64,000 bases of DNA, from NCBI RefSeq assembly GCF_030272615.1, contig NW_026728924.1, positions 1 to 64,000 of the forward strand, read 5' to 3'. The position numbers and the translations under genes were made by a program. Shown piece by piece: positions 47,759 through 60,180 of the stretch (its first letter is position 1; every line of letters starts with the position of its first letter). This DNA is from Cryptomeria japonica. Its lineage: Eukaryota > Streptophyta > Pinopsida > Cupressales > Cupressaceae. The notes below the pieces were generated by a model. The model saw nothing but the letters and a program-made list of their open reading frames with translations, ran no database searches and was not told where the DNA came from.

Positions 47759-49045
47759 TATGTGTTTTATATAAAAAAATCCGGAGATTTCTGAGGTGTT
47801 TTATATAAAAAAATTCGTAGAATTTCTCCTGGGTAAAATCTGTCGATTATTTGTTTTTGTTTGTGTTTTCAATTTTCGATTAAATGCGGGTGCTTGCAGT
47901 GTCTGCAACAAGTGAAGCAGTAGTTTTATCTTCTCAAGAACAAGCTCGAAGATCTGTTTCAAGCAATTATTACTTAAACTCTCCATAAGATTACTGTTAA
48001 ACTCGAACACAATCTAAAATCTAAATCCTGTTATTATTTTGCAGTCAAGTTCTAAAATGGGCTTTGGGTTAATTGCAGATTGAGCGAAAAATTCTGAAAG
48101 CAGGTGGGACGATTGCAGTGACAAATTGAGGAAGAGGGTTAAAAAACTATTCACAATTTCACAGATTCAAAAAGTATGACACTGTTTTTCCACAAATACT
48201 TGCATATAATATCTGCTAAATTTCAAGTTCACCTTACCTGGTTAAGTTGAAAGGCTAATTGGAACAACAAATTCGAAGAACGCTGAAAGGCCAACTGTAG
48301 ATCAATGGAAAACCCAAGTGCAGAATGCAGTGGAATTCACTAGTGCCGACAACAATTCCTAAAAACGCTTCGAATACCCTCTTGCATCCGAATCAAACAA
48401 TTATGTGTTTTATATAAAAAAATTCGGAGATTTCTGAGGTGTTTTATATAAAAAAAATTCATAGAATTTCTCTTGGGTAAAATCTGTCGATTATTATTTT
48501 TTGTTTGTGTTTTCAATTTTCGATTAAATGCAGGTGCTTGCAGTGTCTGCAACAAGTGAAGCATGAGTATTATCTTCTCAAGAACAAGCTCGAAGATCTG
48601 TTTCAGGCAATTATCACTTAAACTCTCCATAAGACTACTGTTAAACTCGAACACAATCTAAAATCTAAATCCTGTTGTTATTTTGCAGTCAAGTTCTAAA
48701 ATGGGCTTTGGGTTAATGGCAGATTGAGTGAAAAATTCTGAAAGCAGGTGGGACGATTGCAGTGACAAATTGAGGAAGAGGGTTAAAAAAGTATTCACAA
48801 TTTCACATATTCAAAAAGTTTGACACTGTTTTTCCACAAACACTTGCATATAATATCTGCTAAATTTAAAGTTCACCTTACTTGGTTAAGTTGAAAGGCT
48901 AATTCGAACAACAAATTCGAAGAACGCTGAAAGCCAATTGTAGATCAATGGAAAACCCAAGTGCAGAATGCAATGGAATTCACTAGTGTCGACAACAATT
49001 CCTAAAAACTCTTCGAATACCCTCTTGCATCCGAATCAAATAATC
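47759..49045. repeat. 643-bp tandem duplication
   Basis: The block 47759-48402 is repeated at 48403-49045 with few differences (tgtgttttatataaaaaaat, cttgcagtgtctgcaacaag, gaagatctgtttca, aagttctaaaatgggctttg). A shorter tail (gtttaacacacaccac... aaaggaattaac) is then itself repeated at 49085-49145 and 49155-49222. Minus-strand frames of 69 and 104 codons lie in the copies. Their product is unrecognised. Confidence 0.85.
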
Positions 49046-49289
49046 AACAACCTGCAATTAACCAGAACATAAAGCCCTGCACAAAATGTTTAACACACAC
49101 CACAAAAATGACCGTCCGAACAACAATCAACGCTAGAGCCAAAGGAATTAACCAAAATGTTTAACACAGACCATAAAAATTGCCGTCCAAACAACAATCA
49201 ATACTGAAGCCAAAGGAATTAACTTCGGTATCAGCCGTATTGCCGTATCTCCACCAAAATCCACTAAAAAAAATTTAAAAAAACAAAAC

Positions 49290-49435
49290 TGACATCAACT
49301 CACTTTAATGACATTAAATGAAACTGAACAACTTCCTTTTTCTTTTCGAGACCACCAGAAAACGGCTCAAAAAAAACCAACACACTCACTATTTACCGGC
49401 AAGAAAAGCGCATACAAAGAGCCTATCGGCTCAAT
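49290..49435. repeat. Dispersed copy of 45285-45420
   Basis: It shares the actcactttaa, gacattaaatgaa, ctatttaccg and aagagcctatc words. It lies about 250 bases upstream of the MADS exon. Confidence 0.7.
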
Positions 49436-49685
49436 TAATATTTATGTCCTCGCTGTCGAATAACTTATGTTTTTGAGAGCTCATTCCTATCAACCTATTT
49501 AGAGTTGTATTGTCCTCCCCCATTGAATTCTCGTACCTTTTGTGCGTGGTATAGGTGATGTGATTATGAGGAGGATTGAATTCTGTTGGGAAAGAGCACC
49601 TACCCACTGCGTTCCAGTCCTTTCATATTGCTAAAAACGATATGTTCAATTCCAGGAATGTTTCCTTCTTTGGTAGAACAACATC

Positions 49686-49882
49686 ATGAAAAAGGATATA
49701 ATGCGGCGAGGAAAGATCGAAGCGAAGAGAATTGAGGACAAAAAGAATAGAGTGCTGACATTTTGCAAGAGGCGAGCTGGTCTAATCAAAAAGGCGCGGG
49801 AGCTTTCCGTATTGTGTGACGCCCAAGTGGGTCTCGTTATCTTTTCTCAAAACGGCAAACTCTCTCATTTCTCTAGCCCCAG
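49686..49882 (+). CDS. MIKC-type MADS-box transcription factor, exon 1
   Basis: The exon encodes a full MADS DNA-binding and dimerisation domain: [51 protein letters not shown], ending HFSSP. Two in-frame ATGs occur at 49686 and 49701. The second gives MRRGK, matching the family start MGRGK, and an exon of 182 bases, close to the usual size of MIKC first exons. The exon ends CCCAG at a clear donor, gtaaat, in phase 2. Cys replaces the usual Ser before KRR, and Arg replaces Gly at position 2. I and K domain exons are not found downstream, so this is either a gene with a very long first intron or an isolated exon. The subfamily is uncertain. Confidence 0.8.
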
Positions 49883-51500
49883 GTAAATCATCTGCTTCTA
49901 ACTCTCTTACCAGGTAGCTTTCATTGTATTAGCTTGCTATTATAAAAGTCGTATTGTATTAGATCGATATGTATCATAGATTAGAGATTTTCAGAATTTG
50001 AGCTTGGGTGATGAAGAAGTTGAGCTAGGCCTTAATAATCTTATTCTAATTCTCTCACAAAAGTTCATACCAGTCAGCTTTCATTAGACTAGCATGCCTT
50101 TATAACAGTTGATAGATTTAGATTCTGACCACTTGTTCGGAAAAGAGAATTACAAGGAATAGAAAAATATGAGCCTATCAGACGAAGAGCAAGTGGAGCT
50201 CTTCATAAGAAGAGATCCGCGTTTCTTTCTACTTCTTGAAATTGAATAAAATAGTGCTTCATTGTTTGGCACATTTTTGATGCTTAATAGAGGAGATGAC
50301 TTAATAGTTGTACATCTTAATTTCACGGTAGAAATTTCACGCTTCTTAAAATCTTTTGTGGAGCTCTTCATAAAAAGAGGCTCCATAAAAAGAGGGTTAG
50401 GAAAGGCTCTAGCAACAGTGTAAAGAATGACAGTGCGAACTCTAACTCTAACTCGGCTTATTCTTCTTGGTTTTCATAAAGTACAAAGAAAACAATGTTG
50501 CATGATGTGTTTGGATTTAAGTTAACAAAGGGGTTTTCTCTCTGTCTCTTCAGTTTTTCTTCAAAAATTACATACATTTCTTGCTTAATTTCTGTTCTTG
50601 AGATTATATATATTTTGTAATTCATATTGATTGAAAACGATTAATAGAATTTAATTATTATTTTATGTTATCTTCTATTTTCTCCAAGTTTTTCTTCTTT
50701 TTCTTCGAACTAGATCATTGTGTAGGTTCAACTACAAAATTTTAGAAGGAATTGTCTCCTAGTGATCCAATAGCTTCTACAGATGAGCAATTTCGAATAC
50801 AATTTTTTGATCGTGCCCTTCAAAAAATTGACTGCCCCTTGTTCAACAATAGTCACGTATTGATCATCAACCAAGATTCTAGTGATGCTGAGAAGATAGA
50901 AGGAGCACAAAGAAAAGATCTAATGTGAATGGAGATAAGTGGTTGTAGATTCTGCAATGTAGGACCCATTCAGCTTCTTGTGACGCTAATAATGATGCCA
51001 TAGATGAATTTTTACAGTTTTCAAAAACACGAAAAACAAACTCCCCTAAATTGACACTTTATTTTAGCGCACGAACTAGCCCTCTAGATTTGAATTTTAA
51101 ATTGATTTACTGCTTAGACATATTGATTCCTATTTCATCATTTTACAATTTTGGAAGTTACTGATTTTAAAGAGAAGAAAGAAGATTATATGCGAAGAAA
51201 TCAACATTTATCGAAACAGCAGAAAACAAATCACTCTACGTACAATAGAATACACGTTGAAATCAGCATCGAACGAAACAATAAAATGTCCTTCATTTGG
51301 GATCATAATTTACCATCTCATGCGCCTGCCAAAAAAAACTCGAAGCTTTTTTATAGTCCATCTGAAGACAAAATTGGAGCCTCCATATATTGCTTAATCA
51401 AATCTGTTAGCGCATGCAACAGTTTGGTGCCAATGATTTACGGAAAACTTTTGTTCCACCGTAACAGGTATTCATGCATTGCTAGATATGCATAAGCTAA
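49883..51500 (+). other. Presumed first-intron or flanking DNA of the MADS exon
   Basis: Sequence after the donor holds a short duplication (ccaggtagctttcattgtat at about 49910, and a near copy at about 50070). No K-box or other MADS exon was recognised. A 114-codon plus-strand frame at 51151-51495 has no known domain. Confidence 0.45.
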
Positions 51501-51651
51501 CCAAGGAGTGCATTGTTAAACTCTCTGTCTTTCTCGTAATTTCAGTTTAACTCTTCATGCATATCTTCTAGTTTATGATTCCATTAATAATTTCAGTGTT
51601 GTTTCTTCTCTTTCAGCTAGATTTGTATTCTGTTGTGCAGAAAATTTAACA

Positions 51652-51661
51652 TGGTATCAGA
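51652..51661 (+). other. Primer-site-like string, doubtful Copia remnant
   Basis: tggtatcaga follows tttaaca, as at the end of a Copia LTR, but only ten bases match the tRNA-Met site. No gag or pol follows. Confidence 0.25.
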
Positions 51662-53359
51662 ATTTGGGAGTTAAGAAGAAGAAGTTAAACACAATTATTT
51701 GCAGTCAAATTTCTGAAGGTTACCATCAAGGTCATGCTCTTTCTGCACGGGCCTTGCCTTCATCTTCTTTCTCCTTTGTGGCACATTTTAGTGGACCTGT
51801 CATGTCTCTCCTTTGTCATATTATGATGGAGTTTTTTCTACTGTTAGTGCTAATGTTTCCTTTGGTTTTGTTTCTGAGTATGATTAGTTCTTTAGACTAT
51901 TGGCCCCTGTATTTTTGACTAGCAACTTCTTCTTGCATGGTTGAATAGTGATAAGCATAGTTGACTAGAATAACAATTGCTATTTAGAATGAAGCATGCA
52001 ACTCGGTGCAACCAAGAGTGATTGAGAAAATCTACCTAGGAAAGCTTGCATCAGGAGGAGACTTGCTAACACTAACGTGAACAATGTTGTTGATAGTCAC
52101 ATTAAAATAATATTGAGTACCATTTTTTCCGTATAATTGTCTAGGGTGATGAATTGGCTAAAGGAGTTGGAAATCCCTACAATTATCTTCTCGTCCCAAT
52201 ATTTATCCAAGTTTTGGCCATCACATAAAGATCTACATTTGGGTCAAAACAAAGCTTCCATTTGCACAAAAATAAAATGGTTCTCCCTAGAAACTAAGGG
52301 CATGTTACCAAGATCCTAATACAATCTTCCATGAGGGCAAGGAAAATGTCTTTGGAAAAGGTGGCTGACTCTCGGTATCCTTTTATTCTTAACCTCAAAG
52401 TCATTAGTTTTGAAATAGTGTTAATGTTTGGTTTCCTTCCAAAAAAAACTTCATCACAAGCACATAATCCATCTTAGCAATGAGTCTCTCAATAGTAGAA
52501 TTAGTTATATATGAGAAAATTTAATAGTCCATTGAGTTGATTGAGACATGAGAGTGTTGACATCTAGCATCACAAGGGATTTGAAAAGATGAGATCAAGA
52601 CAAAAGGTACCATCATACCTAATTTTTTCCTTTACCAAAGCTTCCCATTAAGACAAAGGAAGTCACATGTGGAACACTAGAGGTAGAAGAGGGTCCTCCA
52701 ACTTGAGTAGAGCCACATGAATTTCTGGCCTCATTTGAAAAGCAAACATGCTTTGTTTTACCTTATTCAAATAATAAGTTTATTAAAAATAGTTTATATT
52801 AATAAATTATGATACATTAAAAGTCATTTATTTTTAATGTATTAATCAAATCTCTTATATTGTTTTATATTATTATAAACTACTAAGAACACCTGAAAAT
52901 ATTATAAGATGTTCAATATACACATATATAAACAACCCTATCAACTAAATATGGCATAAAATATATTTAATAAAAAATAAACAAATAATTTATTAATAGA
53001 AATATGTTTTTACTTGTCAACATCCAATACCACCTTTTTTTACTAATCCAAAACATCTTATGACTTATAAATTCAAGTATTTATAGTGTAGATTCATTTC
53101 AAAACCAAAGATACCTTAAGGCCTAACAAAACACCAAATGGTGAAATGAGAAGAAAGATAGCAACTAAAATATACCATGGACAACATCCATTCAACCATA
53201 CCTGCAGAGAAATTTTTGCTAAGCTCTCCTTTGAGAGGAAAAATAGATAATATCTTTCTGATTCACAGGGATCTAAACATGGGTATCCTTATGAAGTATT
53301 TTTAATATTCACTCTAGCTTGTCGATTCGCTAGTTTAGCTAATAGCATTTTAAATTTAA
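51662..53359. other. Intergenic AT-rich DNA, no gene seen
   Basis: Short frames such as 51664-51918 and 52137-52319 show no recognisable domain. From 52750 the sequence becomes very AT-rich. Confidence 0.5.
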
Positions 53360-54480
53360 TGATTATCGATCTAAAGATCATTTCTTTTGGTTTTTAGATA
53401 AAACATTTTAGTTAGAAAATTTACAAAATATTGATTAGTGTATATCAAAGAAAACACCACACAAAAAATACATAGAAACGTAGATGGATCATTTGTTTCT
53501 CTTCAGGAGAAAAAAACACTTTCAGCAAAATTTCTAATGAACAATCGAATATCAGATTTGTAATTCACCTGTTCATGTTAAAAGTTATACCTAGGGTTTT
53601 GGCACATAAGACAAGACTATGATTATGGATCTAAAGTTCATTTCTTTAGCTTTCAGATACAATGTTTAGGTTAGAAATTCTACAAAATATACACGAGTGA
53701 ATATCAAAGAAAACACTACACAAAAATACACCGTCTTATTCATTATCATGAATATATAGAAATGTAGATGAACAAAAACCCTTCAGCAAAATTTCTATAC
53801 ATGAGTGAATATAAAAAAAAACACTACACAAAAATACACTGTCATTATCATAAATACATAGAAATGTAGATGGATCATTTATTCCCATTTAGGACACAAA
53901 AACCCTTCAGCAATTTTTTTTGTAAACAATCGAATAGGGGAAGAGTACCAGTTACCATTCATGTTCCAATAACCATTCACTCCTTGCACACCCAAACCCC
54001 CAATTACTAACTTTAAAAAAAAAAAAAAAAAGTAAATAAGTAAAGGCTCATTAATAAGTTACACATGTACCAATAGTAGCTCATATTTTAGCTTTTCGGA
54101 CCATAAGGAACCCATTTGTGCACTTATATTGGTACCCATAGCACACAAGGGCATTTGTGTATGAGTATTGGCGATTTTAAGTGCATAGTTATTGGAGCAT
54201 CTTTAGATAGGTATTGGGCAACACTTTGAAAAGTGAACTTTTTGACCCTTGCATGCATAAGAGGTCCCACAACATGCAAAGCCAAAACAATAGCTATAAG
54301 CAGTTAAGTCGCATGTGGACATAACAAAAAAAAACCGTCAAAATCTGTTGTACCGTTTAAAATTTGTAGGTGAACGAAATTAGCTATAATGACTATTTGT
54401 AAGCTCCCCCTGTCATATTTGTAATTCATTTGTTCATGCCAAAGGTTATACCTAAGGTTTTGGCACATAAGACAAGACTA
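53360..54480. repeat. Degenerate tandem copies, last one split by a TIR element
   Basis: Words such as tatcgatctaaag/tatggatctaaag, gaaaacactacacaaaaata, tacatagaaatgtagatg and cttcagcaaaatttct recur in copies starting at about 53364, 53632 and 53800. The closing part of the first copy (tttgtaattcacctgttcat, then ggttttggcacataagacaa) returns at 54418-54480, after an inserted element (53936-54411). Confidence 0.75.
53936..54411. mobile_element. TIR element with TA target (Tc1/mariner- or Stowaway-like)
   Basis: Ends read aggggaagagtac and, inverted, agggggagcttac. The paralogous uninterrupted copy at about 53545-53560 reads cgaatatcag where the filled site reads cgaata, element, then tgtcat. 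This fits a TA duplication with one base changed. No transposase is present. A second element with related ends is at 55630. Confidence 0.55.
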
Positions 54481-54516
54481 TGAAAGACGTTTCTAACCCT
54501 TTTTCTTTTGGACGCG

Positions 54517-54654
54517 TCTATTCTGGCTCCAAAAAGACAGTACGGAGTTGTTAATCGCACGTTTTACACCTTTGATTTTGCAATTAACGGTTGCGATTGA
54601 CTAACCTGTCACTAACACGTGTACCAAAAATCTGTTTTGAAGCTAAAATAGCTT
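54517..54654. mobile_element. 138-bp MITE of the GGCTCCAAAA family
   Basis: Ends tctattctggctccaaaaag (54517) and tgttttgaagctaaaatagc (54633) are imperfect inverted repeats. An inner pair (gttaatcgca and tgcgattgac) allows the whole unit to fold. The ends match motifs near 459, 811, 934, 1025, 2156 and 4360. Confidence 0.65.
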
Positions 54655-55629
54655 TAGCCTTTTCCTTTTTGTGTCCTTCCATTACAACTTGTAGTACAAT
54701 ATCAAGCTCCCACAATGAATGGTTGCACGATCTTTAGTTGAAAAAGTGTCATAGAACATGGTGAGCTCCTATGCCCATTTCATCTGCCTAGTTGTCACCA
54801 CCCAATTCTTTTACTTCTCCATTTTCTTCATTGGTATCTTTCCTCGCCATCATTCCCGTTTAGTAAGATGAGGCTATGCTTAAAGAAAAAATTAAGAGAG
54901 ATGATCATCTTGAAGAGTATGCATGGACAACAAAGGCAGAGAGTAGGTAGTGCTTTGTAAATATCGAATTCAATCCAATAAACTGTATGTTGGGGTTAAA
55001 GAGCCATTAAACTGTATGTAAGGTCACATTTAATGCAACCAACAAGGCCACAGAAAACATGTCAGTTCAGTGCAGATGACCTAAATAGCTATAAATAGAT
55101 GCAAGTGACATAAATAGCTATAAATAGCTGACAATCATGTGGGGAACATGGTCTTTGGGAGATGAATGGTGGACATGATGTATCGTACGCCAAATATATT
55201 TAGAGTTGTTCAGAAAAAATGAGCACAAATAATAATGTACGTCTAAATCATTTCTAGAGCTATGGACTTGGACAAGACACTTTGGGTGCACCGTACCACA
55301 AAGAGTTAGTTTAGTTACTTTAATAGGAAATTATGATTCAAAGTAGAATTAGCCTAAAGAAGCTCAAATTTTTTGTCGGTGCTTTTGAACCAGATGGTGC
55401 ATACTCACTCCAAGCTCTTTGAAATGTGCTCCAAACATTCTAGAGTGAATGTAGCTCTGGGAACTTGAGCTTCTTTACCAAACGCCATTTCAAGTGACCA
55501 TTTAATTTGGTCGAGGAATCCCTTAGCTTATATTTGATTGATAGGTATTACTATTTAAGGATTTTTATGTTAAAAAAACAGAATTCTTTTGCAAAATTGT
55601 GTTCTTTTAAATGGTAAAATGGATAAATA
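54655..55629. other. Intergenic, no gene seen
   Basis: Nothing is recognised beyond short local repeats (aaactgtatgt twice near 55000; aaatagctataaatag near 55085-55130). Confidence 0.5.
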
Positions 55630-56091
55630 TAGGGGAAAGGATTCTATAGTTGAGCTTGTTCCAATTCTTGTGATAGAAGTTGTTGATTTAATACTCTCAT
55701 ACTTGCTGATTTAATGTCCAATTTTCGTACAATATTGTACAAATAGTTGTGACTTTAAAGTTGTTATTGCTTTGATGAGTACCAATAATTGAATGAAATA
55801 TACCATTTGTTGTAAAAAGCAACCAATCATGTGATGCCACATCAACTGCACAAGTATTGGGGCCCTTTTGCACACCTATTGGTTTCACTTTTTTTTGGGT
55901 TGTTTTGGACACCTTGGCAAAAACCATGCTGATGTGGCATCATATTTGATGATGTGGCCCTGTAACCTTAGTTATATGTTGGGGACTTGCCAAGTACGCT
56001 GCTGTAAAAATTTGGGAGTGGTTTGAAATTTCCATGTAAGATTTTGAGAAGCACGAAGTTACGGTGTACAACTACTGGGTCCTCTCCCCTA
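55630..56091. mobile_element. 462-bp TIR element, TA flanks
   Basis: The left end taggggaaaggattctatag and the right end, inverted ttaggggagaggacccagtag, form a TIR of about 23 bases. TA lies at both outer edges. The ends resemble those of 53936-54411. A 76-codon minus-strand frame inside (55697-55927) is not a recognisable transposase, so the element would be non-autonomous. Confidence 0.6.
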
Positions 56092-57840
56092 AAAGGTGAG
56101 TAATAGGCACATATTTATTTTGTGGTCCATATATTTGATCCTTCTAGTTGTGCAATTTTGCTTTCTATTTTATCAAAATATATGTCTCTTAAAGGTTTAA
56201 AAGATTTGTGCTATTTAGAAATACCTTAAAAAGGTTCTTAAACCGTAGTGATATATTCTCCTAAGTCATAATCTTAGAGACCAATTTTTATAGATCTATA
56301 TTAAAGATTGGTAGGTAATAAGTAATTGTGCATTCATATGATAATTCTAACTAAATTTATTTCTTTTAGTGCATCAATTGAAATGTTCATCTAATTATTA
56401 TTATTTCTTTAATGTTTGAAGAATGTGAATAATTTGTGAAATATCCTTCATGATAAATGAATTAAAATTGAATGCCTTTCAATATAAGTATATGGTAAAG
56501 AAAATGTAAATGTGTGTTTAGTTCTCATAATGATTAGTGAGATGGGGAAGGATGAGCCAAATTCAAATATGAATTTTAAAAAAGTTGGGATTAAAAACGT
56601 AGATGCAAGATCAATCCAATACTTGGGATTGATCCAAGATAATGAAGTAATAATTTGATGCAAGGAGTTAATTCTACATATGGAGGGTGCAATTAATATG
56701 CGGTTCTTAGGAAGGTGTGTAAACATAGGTAAAGTGTGGTTGGATATGGTGGGACACATAACTAGTGATTAGTAAGGATAGGGGATTAAGCCAAAATTCT
56801 GACAAGATTGCATCATTTATTGGTATACAATTGTATTAGAACCTTCTCTCAAAGTGGGCACAAAACTAAATGAACATTGATGGTGGATATTTTCAACATA
56901 ACCATTATATTTCTATATAAATTAGATTAAATTAAATACAAAATCTGATTAACATAAAAAAAGATCTACAAGATAAAATCCATAGTTTATAATCCTTGCT
57001 TGGTGATATTTTAACTTGGGGAGTAGCTCAAATCATCCAATTTTCATCTTTTACATTTCTGGTCTAAAAATTTCCCATCCAATTTTTAAATATTTTAAAG
57101 CTTTTTTAATTAGAATTTGATATTGAGAATTTTTGTAGGTTATTTACTGACTTGTTTCCTTATTGTTTTAAGGAATCTAAACTAGTTTGAGATTTAAGAT
57201 TTCTAATAGGTATCTAAACTTCAAATGGAAAGTAAATTGTTTTTTAAAGGATATCTTTATCTATCTATTCATTTCAACTCTCATAAAGACATCCTACGAA
57301 GTAGTGTCCCTTTAATTATCACTAATAACTTTATAATTTTTAATTAACTCTCAATTTTTATATTGAAAAATATATAATAATTGAATAATCTTACTAATTT
57401 TTTCTTCTAAATACCTCTAAGGTTAGAGTAGCTTAAATAAAAAATATATTTGTCCTCTTAGCATATATTAAATGATATAGTCACAACTATCACGACCTAA
57501 TGGTCATGGAATTTTGTGGGCAGGGACATGAATTTGGTTATTCAAGAATATCATGAGAATATTAAAAGTAGTGGTAAATTGTCATCTAAAGTCCAGGTAT
57601 GGCCTCTTTCCCATGGTTTAGAAAGGATTGGTTTATATCATATTTAGATTCAATAAAAAACCACATATATCACATATAGTTACTATGAATAAAATATAAT
57701 ATGCCAATGCCTATAAGATAAGAGTGACAAAAAATAATATAATTAAATAAAAATGAAAATGTTCAATGAAAATGTAACTTTAAATATGATAAAGTGGGAA
57801 GGAGTAACTCCTATCAAAGATATTATAAACTCATTCCATG
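56092..57840. other. Intergenic AT-rich DNA, no gene seen
   Basis: No supported coding, RNA or repeat feature. A 103-codon minus-strand frame at 56448-56759 has no known domain. Confidence 0.5.
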
Positions 57841-58265
57841 GCCCACTTTTAATAAACTATGTAAGCTAAATAAGAGTGTAGGAAATGCATGCAATGAAAT
57901 GAAATAAAAACCTATAAAATATCTTCTCATGTGTAACTTATGTGGGTGAGGAGATGGTCCTTTACACATGAAGATGTATTAAATAATCATATAAATATTA
58001 ATTCCTTCATAAATAAGAAGCCTCAAAGAGAGAAAGAGAGAGAGGACACTTCTAATAAAATATGTAAGATAAAACTAAGTGTAGGAAATGTATGCAACAA
58101 CTAAATGAAATGAAACAAAAACCTACAAAATAGCCCATAAAGTGTAACTAATGTGGGTGAAGAGATGAACCTTGACAAATGAAGACATATTAAACTATCA
58201 TATAAATATTAATCCCCCGTAAATAAGAATCTCCTTAAATGGAGAGGGGAGAGAGAGGATCACCT
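57841..58265. repeat. 207-bp tandem repeat, two copies
   Basis: Blocks starting at about 57848 and 58050 share ataaactatgtaag/ataaaatatgtaag, gtgtaggaaatg, atgaaat, aaaacctacaaaat, atgtgggtga, gagatg, atcatataaatattaat and a GA-rich end. Confidence 0.85.
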
Positions 58266-59091
58266 AAAGTAGAGAGATAACTAGGTATTCCCATATGAAA
58301 TAGCCTCCTACATTCCTAGGAAAGCTTCTAGATGAAAAACTTTCTTTCTATAAATTTTGTTCAATGAAGATGTCAATGATCTACTTTGTACTTTTGTAAT
58401 AGTGGAGATAAATGATCTATCCATGGATAATATCCCTAATATAGTACACATGAATCTCTATATATGCTTGGTTTGTTTATGGTAAACATAAGTAGCATTT
58501 TGTCAAATGTATGATAGATGATTAATGAAGCTAGACACAAAAGTTGGTGAGAATGTGTTGAAGCTATATGGCCCTAATATTCACATCCCCTTGATACTCA
58601 ACCTCAATGGAAGGTAGATAAGTGACATGTTTCTTTTTTTATTGAGCAACATATAGACTTTGATTCAGGTGAGAAGATTTAGCATAAACCGGGTTTGCAA
58701 TGCTTTAAATCACTGCCTAATATATCAATATACCCAACCAAGACAATATCTATAATTATTGCATACTGAATCCCAAAAGGTGAGTTCTCTATATCAAATT
58801 TTAAAATTTCACTTGTCTATAGTTTAATACAGCTCACACAACTCCAATATAAATTGAGAGACCATCCTAACAAAATTTGAAATGTCAATGCATGTGTTTT
58901 ACAAGTATATGAGGCTACCAATAAGTTATTGATACAAAGTAATATCAACCAATGGTGAAGAACACTATGCATCAATTTTGATTTTGAGAAGAAAAGAGTC
59001 AAAGTTGGCTTGTATTCAATCATGTGAAACAATGACAACAAGTCAAGTGCATACTTGGATTGTGCAATTTACTAATCCCTTATGTATACTA
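58266..59091. other. Intergenic, no gene supported
   Basis: Nothing recognised with confidence. Short frames near 58817-59041 show no domain. Confidence 0.45.
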
Positions 59092-59118
59092 CTAGCACGT
59101 GCACCAAAACAAGGTGCA
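59092..59118 (-). other. Helitron 3' end (hairpin and CTAG)
   Basis: On the minus strand a tgcacc/ggtgca stem with a short loop is followed by acgtg-type sequence, CTAG (59095-59092) and host T. It matches the ends at 5757 and 7901. The Helitron body would lie at higher coordinates, but no Rep or helicase sequence is visible there. Confidence 0.55.
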
Positions 59119-60180
59119 AGGGTTATGCAGATAGTAAAATATACTTTAAATAATATATTGGAGGGTAAAAAGTCATATAATGTAAAAAACTACTTTATAA
59201 TTACTTCTTTAACCAAAGTATAGACAATAGCTTAGTAGAGTGTCACAATATAAAGATCAAATAAAGTAGAAAACCAATTTAAATAAGTTTTAAAAACTCC
59301 TTTTTCAACATTTGTGATTTTCTCAGTCCTACATGCAAAATGTAAAATATTAAATACATCATGCAAATTGATGAACAATCATGATCAAGTTATGTGTTCC
59401 TCCATGTATCAAGAAACACCAAGCTTTGTGTGTTCCTCCAGTTATATTATGAGTGAAGGCATGCATTAATACCAATCAAGAAACATCAAGCTTTGTGTTA
59501 GTCTTCATGGCAATAAGTTCATATCAAATGTATCATTTGTCAATTCAAGCATTTTCTTGAAGTTTTCAGCCTTTTCCCTACTAGGGGTAAGCTCTCTTTC
59601 ATCCATCATAGCTATTGTGGAGGTGGAAATACCTACACAGGATTTGAGTTTGGCAAGACCCTTCTCTCTCTCTTTGTGCAATTTACAGATCTGACAGCTG
59701 AATGTGATAACTTTATGCAAAGAAGACTATAAGATAGTTCTAGATTTCAAACAAGCAAAACCCTTGGTCTAATCCAGTTAGCATCTTAGTCCAACGCTTT
59801 TTGGCTGAACTTTTCGAGGAAGTGATTTATATAGAATCATGATTCAAAATTTGGAACTTGAGTTGACATGGACAATTGCAGGACCAAGTCACCTAGCTTC
59901 ATAGTCCATCATTTTAGGCTTAAATTTCAGTGACAGGCTCCTCTTTGTATCTCATTTCAATATTTGAGATTCATTTTGATTTCTAATTCTATATTTATTT
60001 GTTTATGATGATTATTGTCTATTTTGCATCATTTCTCATCATAATTGTACCGACCATATCAAATAAAAAAGTGAAATAATTTATCAAAGTACTCAGCTTT
60101 CCTAGAGGACTAAAGTTGAGCCTAATCAATTATTCCCTAATGAAATGATGTCCCAGTTTTCGAAAGAAGGGGAGCATAGC
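59119..60180. other. Unassigned DNA after the Helitron end
   Basis: It contains a short repeated segment (aatcaagaaac..caagctttgtgt at about 59406 and 59479). A 71-codon minus-strand frame at 59505-59720 (CQICKLHKEREKG, DERELTPSREKAENF) is not recognised. Confidence 0.4.

Noticed and set aside
47801-48654. Possible MADS K-box-like coiled coil in the 643-bp repeat
   Set aside because: A plus-strand reading has Leu, Lys and Gln at suggestive spacing, but it contains stops, lies upstream of the MADS exon, and shows no convincing K-box pattern.
51652-51661. Primer-binding site of a third Copia element
   Set aside because: Only ten bases match and neither LTR pair nor gag/pol sequence was found, so it is listed only at low confidence.
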